Position numbers and translations under genes: made by a program
Notes under the pieces: model-generated
Databases searched by the model: none
Told to the model about the DNA's origin: nothing
What the model saw: the letters and a program-made list of their open reading frames with translations, nothing else
NCBI GenBank assembly: GCA_900549045.1
Contig: URNE01000019.1
Coordinates: forward strand, 1 to 14,120
DNA from: an uncultured bacterium
GTDB lineage: Bacteria; Verrucomicrobiota; Lentisphaeria; Victivallales; UBA1829
Length of the DNA: 14,120 nucleotides
Reading direction: 5' to 3'
Shown: one piece after another, positions 7,030 through 14,115 of the stretch
Position numbering within the stretch: position 1 is the stretch's first letter
How the letters are laid out: each line of letters starts with the position of its first letter

Positions 7030-10000
7030 TTATTTTATTTTCTGAAGTTCATAGGCAAATACGGCACCGGAGGGCTGAAACACTTTCAGAATTGCGCCCA
7101 AACCATCGTTTTTCCGCACGAGCGGAATTTCGTTGAGACGCTTTCCCGCCGTGTTGACAGCGAACAGACGGTACTGTGTTCCAGGCTCCGGACTCAGCGT
7201 GATTTCCGCTTCGCCGCGCGCGGCGAGATACGGAAGCGTACCCCAGCTGTCGAGCTGTTTCATATCCGATGAAGCGAATCTGGTTTTCGTCCGGTGCGAA
7301 TCGGTCAGATGAAGCAGAAGAATCCGGTCCGTTTCCTTCAGCGGGCGGTTGTCCGTCGAAACAGCCGCGACAACGCCGCGTCCGGTCAGGCTTTTTGCGG
7401 AAAGGAAAACGCCTTTCCCGCTCCTGCCCGCAGGCAGGACGAACGCCTCGCAGACATCGGAAACCGCACGGAAAGTCTGCGCATTCCGGTTCAGCTCAAT
7501 GCGTCCGTCCAGACTGCGGAAGATGCCCTTTTCCGCTTCAAAACGGTTTTTGTCGATCAATCCCGACCGTACGATGCGGGCGATGAGGTCATCTTTTCCC
7601 GGGGCGGCGTCGAACACCGGAAGACGCGGGAGAGAATCTTTCGGGAAGGCCGTTCCGGGATTGAGTATCGCAACGGTATCCCGCGGCAGGAACTTTTCCG
7701 CCTCCGTCTTCCTTCCGACGACCACCCCGACCCGCGCAATCTGTCCGAGCAGGGAGATCGAACCGTTGAACGGGGTTTCAAACGGGATTTCATCGTGCGC
7801 AGTCAGCCGCACGGCAAACGCCTTGTCCGCGGGCGGAATGCCGTTCCGCGAAAACAGTGCGCCGCCGATGCGCACGCCGAGACTCTTCACCGGATCGACC
7901 GCGATATCGAAGAAACTGCCCGGAGCATTTTCCTTCATGATCCGCTCCTCTCCATGCGAATAGGCGAACTGGACGAGCATATCCCATCCCTGCAGTCCGC
8001 CGTATGCGCCGATGACCGGAGCGCCTTCCGCGCGGAAACGGTTCGGATACGCATAGTCCCACTCCGTCACCGCGAACGGCTTGCCGAACAGACGCGAACT
8101 CGCGAGGTGCCACGGAACGGGGAACGAACCAGCAAGCGCGGAGGTCTGCCCCGAAAGCGACGGCAGCTGCCATGGAGTCCGCGCAAACGCCGGGTGATTG
8201 CTGTAGCCGTGCACATCCACATAATCGTAATCACGCCGCATCTGCGAAAGTTTCGGCGTGGTTCCCATATTCTGATCCGTCAGCGGACATTTGAGTCCGA
8301 GCGAACGCACGAATTCTGTCATCTGGGCATAGCGTTTTTCGTAAGTTTCGGTCAGGAAGCGTTCAAACTGGCGGGTGCGCTCGCCCGGACCGACGTTCCG
8401 CGGCAGATTGTTCGCCGCGCGCCACTGCGCGAAACGCTCCTCGTAGAGCTTGCGGGTGAACGGCTCCGACGCCCAGCAGGACTTGATGTTGCCTTCGTTG
8501 ATGATGCTCACCGAAACAAGCGCGGGGTCGTCTTTCAGCGCGACACCCGTGTAGGGGTTGACATGCGCAAGATAGTTCCGGACATGCGTCTTCCAGTTTT
8601 CCCACACCGAATCCAGAATCCAGAACATCGCCTTGTAGGAACCGATGTTCGTGAGACGTCCCGGATACTCGGGGATCTCCCCGGCGGGGAGACGGCGCGA
8701 AATGTAAAGGTCGGTCGTCAGGTAGATTCCGCGTTTCTTCAGGCAGTAAATCAGATAATCGAGCCTGTCGTTTTTCTCCGTATCCAGTTCATATGTCCGG
8801 TCCTTGCGTCCGATTCCGCCGTCATGATGATGGATGCGGACGATATTGAATCCGTACTGCGCCATGCGGTCGGCGAACCGCTCCGCCCATTCGCGGGGCA
8901 GGAACGGTCCGGCGGAACAGAGATTCGTTCCGTAGAACCGCTGCGGAACTCCTGGCTTGCCGCGGAACTCGAAGTGTCCGTTACGGATCACCACGGGACC
9001 ATGCTTCCCCGCGGGGGCGTCGAGCTTGCCGGAGAAGTCGAGAACCGACCCGGGAAGAACATCGCGGAAGAAGTCGACCGGTTTCCAGTCTTTCCCCGCC
9101 GTAATGTAAAACGGCACGCTCATGAAGCGCGGCGGACGCTCGTTTCCGACCGATGCGGCGACGATCATCCAGACAGCCCGGTTGGCGGATTCAAATTCAA
9201 CTTTGCGGATTCCCTTCTCCTGAACCGGATACACGCTGCGGTAGAGCCCGACATACGAACTGCGGTTTTCACCCGTCCAGACCACTTCGCCGTTTGCGCG
9301 CGGGCTGGGGCCCCACCAGTTGCCGACGTCGTAGCCGTTGCGCGGCCGGATGATTTCCGTCGTGCCGTCCTCATATGTAAGAATCACCTTCCCGAGCTCG
9401 GGCGCGGAGGTTCCCCATGCGGTTGCATGAAGCAGGAAAAGCCAGCGTCCTTTCACTCCCGGAGCGACCGCCGTTTCCGCTCGGACGGGCATGTAGTCGC
9501 GGGCGACTCCGGCGAGAACCAGACAGGAGCGTCCGCCGTTTTTCGCGGGATCAATGATGTCGAATTCTGTTCCGTGGAACATCCGGAGCCCGGGTTTGAG
9601 CATGCGCAGATCGTTCTCCGGCCCCTGGTCGGTCCAGCCGCCCTTGCCGTCGGATGCGGTTTCGTCGCGGAATCCCATGTTGACCGCCTTGCGCAGATCA
9701 AGCGGTGTGCTGGAGTACGGACGATATGTGAGTTTAAGATGAAGCTCCCGAACGCTCTCTTCCGTCTTCTGCATACGCATCAGCAGACTGAACGTTTTTG
9801 TTCCCGGCCGGTAATCGTGAAGATTGAAATAAACCGGCTGTCCGCTTTCGATCACCAGCGAACCGTTGTCGCACGGGATTTCGATTTTCCGCGCCGAACC
9901 GCTGCTCAGAGAAAGATTCTTTTTTTCCAGCGGAAGACGGAACGGCTTGCCGTCGAACACGAGGGAACGTCCCGCAAACGTATTCGCGGGGATTGCGGCG

Positions 10001-10353
10001 CGCAATGTAAAATTGTATTTGACATTGCGAAGCGTGAAATCATATGTGTACTGATTTTCCGCGACTCTCCGGAGCTCCCCGGGAAACGGGATTTTCTCCG
10101 AGTCCGACAGCAGGACTTCGCCCGCACTGCTCCAGAGCCCCGCCTTCGGATCGCGCTCCAGTTTATCGAGCTTCCACTCTTTCGCGCTCCCCTGCGTACA
10201 GTTCCGTCTGTTCGCATAGTTGTCTCCGCAGAAGAGGAGTCCCGCCGCGTCAAGTCTTCCCTTGACGTCGAGCGAAACGGGCGCCGCCGCGAGCACGGCG
10301 GAAAACGCAAAACAAAGCAGAGAAACGGCAAATCCGCAATTCATGTCCGACAT
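7030..10353 (-). CDS. Secreted clan GH-A-like glycoside hydrolase A (1107 aa)
   Basis: Paralogue of hydrolase B with the same order of parts: signal peptide (hydrophobic residues 8-24, likely cut after LAAA), a beta-rich region, a DGKGGWTDQGPENDLR module at 235-250, and a cellulase/GH5-like barrel at about 463-830. Catalytic candidates are Glu620 in SIINEGN (acid/base) and Glu764 in VTEWD (nucleophile). A C-terminal beta domain ends QPSGAVFAYEL. It carries roughly 30 residues around LNPGTAFPKDSLPRL that hydrolase B lacks. Two starts are possible. ATG 10353 has GAGG nine bases upstream but AAGGAG only one base away. ATG 10344 has AAGGAG (10360-10355) at ten bases and gives a protein three residues shorter. 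The gene begins 11 bases after the pseudopilin A stop. Substrate unknown. Confidence 0.8.
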   Translation of the reverse strand: MSDMNCGFAVSLLCFAFSAVLAAAPVSLDVKGRLDAAGLLFCGDNYANRRNCTQGSAKEWKLDKLERDPKAGLWSSAGEVLLSDSEKIPFPGELRRVAENQYTYDFTLRNVKYNFTLRAAIPANTFAGRSLVFDGKPFRLPLEKKNLSLSSGSARKIEIPCDNGSLVIESGQPVYFNLHDYRPGTKTFSLLMRMQKTEESVRELHLKLTYRPYSSTPLDLRKAVNMGFRDETASDGKGGWTDQGPENDLRMLKPGLRMFHGTEFDIIDPAKNGGRSCLVLAGVARDYMPVRAETAVAPGVKGRWLFLLHATAWGTSAPELGKVILTYEDGTTEIIRPRNGYDVGNWWGPSPRANGEVVWTGENRSSYVGLYRSVYPVQEKGIRKVEFESANRAVWMIVAASVGNERPPRFMSVPFYITAGKDWKPVDFFRDVLPGSVLDFSGKLDAPAGKHGPVVIRNGHFEFRGKPGVPQRFYGTNLCSAGPFLPREWAERFADRMAQYGFNIVRIHHHDGGIGRKDRTYELDTEKNDRLDYLIYCLKKRGIYLTTDLYISRRLPAGEIPEYPGRLTNIGSYKAMFWILDSVWENWKTHVRNYLAHVNPYTGVALKDDPALVSVSIINEGNIKSCWASEPFTRKLYEERFAQWRAANNLPRNVGPGERTRQFERFLTETYEKRYAQMTEFVRSLGLKCPLTDQNMGTTPKLSQMRRDYDYVDVHGYSNHPAFARTPWQLPSLSGQTSALAGSFPVPWHLASSRLFGKPFAVTEWDYAYPNRFRAEGAPVIGAYGGLQGWDMLVQFAYSHGEERIMKENAPGSFFDIAVDPVKSLGVRIGGALFSRNGIPPADKAFAVRLTAHDEIPFETPFNGSISLLGQIARVGVVVGRKTEAEKFLPRDTVAILNPGTAFPKDSLPRLPVFDAAPGKDDLIARIVRSGLIDKNRFEAEKGIFRSLDGRIELNRNAQTFRAVSDVCEAFVLPAGRSGKGVFLSAKSLTGRGVVAAVSTDNRPLKETDRILLLHLTDSHRTKTRFASSDMKQLDSWGTLPYLAARGEAEITLSPEPGTQYRLFAVNTAGKRLNEIPLVRKNDGLGAILKVFQPSGAVFAYELQKIK
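7121..7150. repeat. 30-bp exact direct repeat, copy 2 (in hydrolase A)
   Basis: Identical to 3171-3200 and located at the same place in the paralogous hydrolase (GKRLNEIPLV segment). The flanking bases differ on both sides, so the identity is local. Confidence 0.85.
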
Positions 10354-10364
10354 TCTCCTTTTCC

Positions 10365-11150
10365 TCAGTTGTTGATTGGTGTATATTCCGCCGTATCATA
10401 GGCGAAATCCCAAGGTTTGGTTTTGAAAATCATCTTCATTGCGCTCCTCGACATCGCCGAAGCCGAGCCGCCCGCCTGAACCGTGTTCACCGTGGAGGCA
10501 CTGTGTATCAGCCACGGACGCGACTTCACATCATAGGTGAATTTGAAAAAGCCGTCGCCGAGGAAACGTCCCTGCGCATCCCGCGCGGATGCCTTGCGCA
10601 CATCGACGAGCATCAGCAGATCGGCGGGGCTTTTCCAGAGTTTCGCCCAGCGGGCTTCCGACAATCCGCCGCCCTGATGACGGATGCTGTACGGCGCATG
10701 GCGGACCACCCCGCTCCCCGAGTAGCTCGCGGCCGCCCCCTGATACGCGAAGTCCAGATTGTAGCCGTAAGTGTAGACAAGCGGACGGTTGTACGAATAA
10801 TTTCGCGGATCGCCGGAGTTCGGACAATGGAAAACCGCATACGGATTTTCTTTTTTCAAATCCTTCGGAAGATACCCGGCCTGCGAAAAAATGGTTCCCC
10901 AGTTGAGTCCGGAATCCGTCTGCACCCAGACATACCCGTTGAAATCGTTCGCGTACATGTGGATAATCTGTCCGCACTGCCGCATATTGCTCAGGCATTG
11001 AATCTGCTGAGCCTTCTGTCGAGCCTTCCCGAGCGCAGGCAGAAGCATCCCGGCGAGGATGGCGATCACGGAAATTACAACAAGGAGCTCCACAAGGGTG
11101 AACCCGTTGGATTTCCCCTTGAGGCGTAAGATGTTTTTACGGCTGTTCAT
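10365..11150 (-). CDS. Pseudopilin-like protein A (prepilin-type N-terminal cleavage/methylation domain)
   Basis: The basic leader (M1-G16, ending KGKSNG) is followed by FTLVELLVVISVIAILAG, the pseudopilin cleavage site and hydrophobic helix with Glu at mature position 5. The 261-residue protein has a globular part with VFHCPNSGDPRNYSYN near 97-112, the CP motif also present in pseudopilin B. The usual C-terminal RH..N..F.DGH signature is degenerate here (WLIHSASTVNTVQAGGS), and about 35 residues follow it. ATG 11150 has a strong GGGGGAG site six bases upstream. It follows the regulator stop by 81 bases and precedes hydrolase A closely, giving the first of two pilin-hydrolase pairs. Type II secretion or pilus genes are not present locally, so a role in enzyme export or display is inferred. 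Confidence 0.83.
   Translation of the reverse strand: MNSRKNILRLKGKSNGFTLVELLVVISVIAILAGMLLPALGKARQKAQQIQCLSNMRQCGQIIHMYANDFNGYVWVQTDSGLNWGTIFSQAGYLPKDLKKENPYAVFHCPNSGDPRNYSYNRPLVYTYGYNLDFAYQGAAASYSGSGVVRHAPYSIRHQGGGLSEARWAKLWKSPADLLMLVDVRKASARDAQGRFLGDGFFKFTYDVKSRPWLIHSASTVNTVQAGGSASAMSRSAMKMIFKTKPWDFAYDTAEYTPINN
11083..11099. repeat. 17-bp direct repeat in pseudopilin leader, copy 2
   Basis: Identical to 6965-6981; encodes TLVELL of the pilin signal helix in pseudopilin A. Confidence 0.8.
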
Positions 11151-11231
11151 GGCTTACTCCCCCTTCTCTGAATTTATTCCCCGTCATAAAGGTTCCGGCA
11201 AAACGTTCCATCCGCAGAGGCAATGACTTTT

Positions 11232-12290
11232 TCAATGCCGGGCGTTCTGTTTTTTTCTCTTCCATCGCTCTTCCTCCCCTGTGTTTTCACCTCGTATCGT
11301 TTGCGTTGATTCGCGTTTGATCAATTTTGCGGGAACGGCGATGGAACGTACGGGGGATTCGGGATTCCGCATCCGTTCCAAGGCAAGTTCGACAACGGCT
11401 TCCGCAAACAGCTCCAGGTTGGAATCAATCGTTGACAGGGCGGGATAAACGCACGAGCAGAACTCCGCATTGTCCTGTCCGACCAGAGAAATCTCTTCCG
11501 GAATTTTCTTTCCGCGGCGCAAAAGTTCGGAACAGAGGGAAAGGGCGCAGAAATCGTTCTGAAGCAGAAGAGCATCGAATCCGCGCGCGATCACCTGTTC
11601 CGCAATCGAAGCGAATATCCGGCGTTTCTCTTCCGTCGAATCCGGCAGGGGCGGCAGGGAAAGAATATTCGCCTCCAGCGCGGGGAACAGCGAAAGAAAC
11701 GCAGAACGGCGGGCGCGGAGCGTGTCATACGCCTCGTAGTTTTCCGCAAGAAGAAGCGCGGGATTTTTCCGTTTTTCGCATGCAAACTGTGCGGCGGCTT
11801 CCGCATATCCGCTCGCGATATCGCTGTAAACCGAAGGATAGCCGTCGACCGCTTCGCCGCCGTAGAAAACAATCCGTCCGAGCTTCTTCAGCTCCTCGCT
11901 CGCATCGTTGGCAGGAGAAACGACCGCATCCACACCGTACTGAAAAAGCGTGCGGCAGGCGAGAAGCAGCTTCTCCGGATTGTCATGGGTTTCCGCAACC
12001 AGAATCCGGTAGCCGCGGCGGTCCGCCTCGCGCTCAATCGCGGCAAGCTGACGGAAACGGACTGCCGCATCCTCGCTGTCGACCAGCACGCCGATCGTAT
12101 GCGAAGACTGGCCGGAAAGCTTCTGCGCGGAGAAATTCGGGATGTACTTCATCTCCTTCGCAATCGCGAGAATCCTCTCCCGTTTCTCCGGAGAAACCCG
12201 GATGTTCCCTTTCGTCCCCCCGCTCAGAACCGCCGAAACGGTCCCCTGGGAAACCCCCGCCCGCTTTGCTATATCCGCCAGTCTCACCAT
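11232..12290 (-). CDS. LacI-family transcriptional regulator
   Basis: The N-terminus VRLADIAKRAGVSQGTVSAVLSG is the LacI helix-turn-helix, followed by the VSPEKRERI...MKYIPN hinge region and the QKLSGQSSHTIGVLVD entry into a periplasmic-binding-protein-like effector domain. The rest keeps the family frame (GVDAVVSPAN, FDALLLQNDFCAL, IPEEISLVGQDN, PALSTIDSN). A start at ATG 12290 (352 residues) is preferred because GGAG lies eight bases upstream; a TTG two codons earlier is a weaker option. It is the first gene of the operon and probably represses it until a sugar or uronate effector binds. A basic tail (EEERWKRKKQNARH) is unusual. The effector cannot be predicted. The 81 bases to the next gene hold no convincing separate promoter. 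Confidence 0.9.
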   Translation of the reverse strand: MVRLADIAKRAGVSQGTVSAVLSGGTKGNIRVSPEKRERILAIAKEMKYIPNFSAQKLSGQSSHTIGVLVDSEDAAVRFRQLAAIEREADRRGYRILVAETHDNPEKLLLACRTLFQYGVDAVVSPANDASEELKKLGRIVFYGGEAVDGYPSVYSDIASGYAEAAAQFACEKRKNPALLLAENYEAYDTLRARRSAFLSLFPALEANILSLPPLPDSTEEKRRIFASIAEQVIARGFDALLLQNDFCALSLCSELLRRGKKIPEEISLVGQDNAEFCSCVYPALSTIDSNLELFAEAVVELALERMRNPESPVRSIAVPAKLIKRESTQTIRGENTGEEERWKRKKQNARH

Positions 12291-12305
12291 AAACAATTCT
12301 CCATG

Positions 12306-12319
12306 ATTAAACGCTTTAT
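12306..12319. promoter_or_regulatory. Candidate LacI-type operator at the transcription start
   Basis: ATTAAACGCTTTAT is an imperfect palindrome around a central CG, the layout of LacI/GalR operators, in an A/T-rich leader. It overlaps the predicted transcription start about 7 bases past the -10 box and precedes the ribosome site of the regulator gene. Binding here would block transcription and give autoregulation. Two of the seven symmetric positions do not match, so this remains tentative. Confidence 0.45.
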
Positions 12320-12322
12320 TAA

Positions 12323-12351
12323 ATTATACAGCAAAACTCCGTTTTTGTCAA
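12323..12351 (-). promoter_or_regulatory. Sigma-70 promoter of the glycan-use operon
   Basis: On the minus strand TTGACA (12351-12346), a 17-base spacer and TATAAT (12328-12323) match the sigma-70 consensus perfectly. The start of transcription should fall near 12316, giving a leader of about 25 bases before ATG 12290. The -35 box begins 16 bases past the stop codon of the upstream radical SAM gene. Confidence 0.85.
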
Positions 12352-12367
12352 GAGGGGAAAAGAAAAA

Positions 12368-13204
12368 TTATTGAATTTTCGCTGAAAACCGTTCGCGATA
12401 CCGGCAATGCAGACAGAGCGGTTCGCGGATTTCTCCGCGCTGGAATGCATTGCGCATCTGCTCGAAGCGGCGGGAAAAGAGAATTTCCTTCAGCGGCTTT
12501 TCCGCGGCGTTTCCGAAATTCATCACACCGTCCGCATCCAGGCAGCACGCGGTCACTTCGCCCGTGCAGAGAACCCCGAACTGGCGGCGTCCGCCGTGAC
12601 AGAATCCGCGCGGGAAGCACGCCGGAGAATCCAGCGACGGCCACTCAAACGAGCGGTCCCGGTGCAGGGAAAGCCGGACCGCAAGCGGCACACTCCCGAA
12701 CCGCCCAAGAAAACCGGTCAACTCCACGCCGTACCGGGCGGCAAGGCGGGCGCATTCCGTTTCAAAACTGCCGACATTCCAGAGACGGTAATTGACGCGC
12801 AGATTCGGGTTGACGGAACGGAGCGAATCGCAGAACCCGCAGATTTCATCGAGCGTTTCCGAGGGGAGCCCCGCATGAAGGGAAATATTGAGCTGATGAA
12901 AAACCGGATTTTCGAGCTGCGCCGCGTTCCCGCACCCGAACAGCGTTCCGTTGGTCGTCATGCAAAGCGGCAAAGCGGCGTCGGCGGCAATCCGGGTGAA
13001 TTCGGGAAGCGACGGGTGCAGCAGAGCCTCTCCCATGATATGCAGATACGCCTGATCCGCGAGTTCCGCCACCTGCGGAACCAGACGGGCGAAGAGCTCT
13101 TCGCTCATCCGCGCGGGCGGACGCCGTGTCCCGGAGCAGAAGGAACAGTTCCGGTTGCAGACGTTCGTCAGCTCCAGATAGGCGGTGCGGAAACGCTTCG
13201 ACAT
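12368..13204 (-). CDS. Radical SAM protein with SPASM-like C-terminal domain
   Basis: The 278-residue protein has the radical SAM cluster motif CNRNCSFC (Cys16, Cys20, Cys23), then GTRRPP, HIMGEALLHP at 55-64 (the usual GE motif), TTNGTL at 83-88 and ISLHAG at 107-112. The C-terminal part has a SPASM-like cysteine set (Cys196, 202, 213, 220, 221, 264, 267) with GEVTACCLD, NFGN and LC.HCRYR, likely binding an auxiliary Fe-S cluster. It resembles an uncharacterised group with a YLH.MGEPLLHP motif; members of the wider family modify peptides, proteins or sugars. ATG 13204 lies six bases after the lipoprotein stop, with only a weak GCCGGA upstream, so translation is probably coupled. No short RiPP precursor gene was seen nearby. 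No terminator follows, so read-through into the LacI operon is possible. Confidence 0.85.
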   Translation of the reverse strand: MSKRFRTAYLELTNVCNRNCSFCSGTRRPPARMSEELFARLVPQVAELADQAYLHIMGEALLHPSLPEFTRIAADAALPLCMTTNGTLFGCGNAAQLENPVFHQLNISLHAGLPSETLDEICGFCDSLRSVNPNLRVNYRLWNVGSFETECARLAARYGVELTGFLGRFGSVPLAVRLSLHRDRSFEWPSLDSPACFPRGFCHGGRRQFGVLCTGEVTACCLDADGVMNFGNAAEKPLKEILFSRRFEQMRNAFQRGEIREPLCLHCRYRERFSAKIQ

Positions 13205-13210
13205 TCCGGC

Positions 13211-14017
13211 TTATTTGTTCGTTTTGAGGGACACCGGGTCTTTGAGAAGCGCTTCTTCAAGTTCGCTCTGCGAAAGGATCAGCGCCTTGACCGGCTTCCA
13301 TCCGGAGAAATTCCGTTCCGGAGATTCGCCCGTCACGACCAGTTTTTTGCCGGAAAGCGGACTCGTCCAGATCAGGGAGATCTGCACTTTCCGTCCGGGC
13401 GCGCCCTCTCCGGTGCGGATGTAATCCATCCATTTTTTGACTTGAGCGTCGCGGTTCGGTTCTTCAACGGGCGTCAGATGAAATTCTGTCGCGGAGACCA
13501 TAGGCTCGTTGAAGCGGATTTCGTTGATGTCTCCCGCCTCAAGCTCGGGAAAGAAATTCGCGATGAAATTGACCGACGTTTTTTTTGCGTTTTCATACGC
13601 CGTGTCCGCAGGGATGAAATGTTTGCAGACGACCTGATTCGGGGTCCATCCGCGCTGAGTGCGTTCACCGGTTCCATCCACGACGAGCGAGAATCCGGAC
13701 TTCGGCAAATGCCAGACGAACGCGGTGTGCATGAGGTCGTATTTATTGGATTCGCGCACCTTCCGGCTGTCGAAACGGTTCGGGCCGTGTCCGATCGGAG
13801 AAAATTCGGGACTTGCATACGCGGAAATCATTTCCGACATCAGGATCGGGTCGTTGTAGCGCACGAAGTTGCGGTCGTTTTCAGGCAGATCGCGGCTGTT
13901 TTTGAGAGCGTATTCGCGCGCCCGTTCCGCGGCGGCCGTCCGCCAGTCTGTCCGGCATCCCGCCGCCACCAGAAGCAGCGGAAGAAAAAGCAGAGATATT
14001 TTTCCGAAAGTCATCAT
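13211..14017 (-). CDS. Lipoprotein of unknown function with internal duplication
   Basis: A lipoprotein signal is present: hydrophobic residues 8-19 and lipobox LVAAGC with Cys21, followed by RTDW. Within the 268 residues, two stretches share one pattern: FVWHLPKSGFSLVV...ERTQRGWTP at 100-126 and LIWTSPLSGKKLVV..PERNFSGWKP at 215-242. This suggests a repeated beta unit with a conserved GW.P end. No enzyme motif is recognised. The start may be ATG 14017 (GAGG five bases upstream) or the adjacent ATG 14014 (eight bases); the difference is one residue. It shares a unit with the radical SAM gene, so the two may act together, but the link is only positional. Confidence 0.75.
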   Translation of the reverse strand: MMTFGKISLLFLPLLLVAAGCRTDWRTAAAERAREYALKNSRDLPENDRNFVRYNDPILMSEMISAYASPEFSPIGHGPNRFDSRKVRESNKYDLMHTAFVWHLPKSGFSLVVDGTGERTQRGWTPNQVVCKHFIPADTAYENAKKTSVNFIANFFPELEAGDINEIRFNEPMVSATEFHLTPVEEPNRDAQVKKWMDYIRTGEGAPGRKVQISLIWTSPLSGKKLVVTGESPERNFSGWKPVKALILSQSELEEALLKDPVSLKTNK

Positions 14018-14041
14018 CAGTTCCTCGATAATTTTTTCATT

Positions 14042-14069
14042 AATATAGTCCGCTTTCAGAAGTTTTAAA
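14042..14069 (-). promoter_or_regulatory. Possible promoter of the lipoprotein-radical SAM unit
   Basis: On the minus strand TTTAAA (14069-14064), 16 bases, and TATATT (14047-14042) give a moderate sigma-70-like match. The site lies between the terminator at 14080-14115 and the lipoprotein start, where a promoter is expected, in a locally A/T-rich stretch. Confidence 0.45.
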
Positions 14070-14079
14070 GTCTGCGGAG

Positions 14080-14115
14080 AAAAAAAAACGGCGGACCGGA
14101 CGTTTCCGGTCCGCC
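14080..14115 (-). terminator. Strong intrinsic terminator of a gene beyond the right edge
   Basis: GGCGGACCGGA (14090-14100), loop CGTT and TCCGGTCCGCC (14105-14115) make a perfect 11-bp stem. On the minus strand it is followed by G and nine T residues (14088-14080). It therefore ends a leftward transcript coming from outside the window and separates it from the lipoprotein gene. Confidence 0.92.

Noticed and set aside
7294..10401. A 1035-codon open frame on the plus strand opposite hydrolase A
   Set aside because: Same cause as the frame opposite hydrolase B. Finding a long antisense frame over both paralogues reflects shared codon bias rather than an overlapping gene.
11151..11231. A second promoter or operator between the regulator and pseudopilin A (AACGTT core, GGAAC.TTT direct repeat)
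   Set aside because: No -10/-35 pair of reasonable quality and no extended palindrome were found. The upstream consensus promoter is sufficient.
12368..14017. A RiPP biosynthesis cluster around the radical SAM gene
   Set aside because: No short precursor-like ORF with a ribosome site, no transporter and no peptidase were found nearby in the window.
12407..14068. A 553-codon plus-strand frame across the radical SAM and lipoprotein genes
   Set aside because: Antisense shadow; the minus-strand genes have cysteine motifs, a lipobox and correct spacing.
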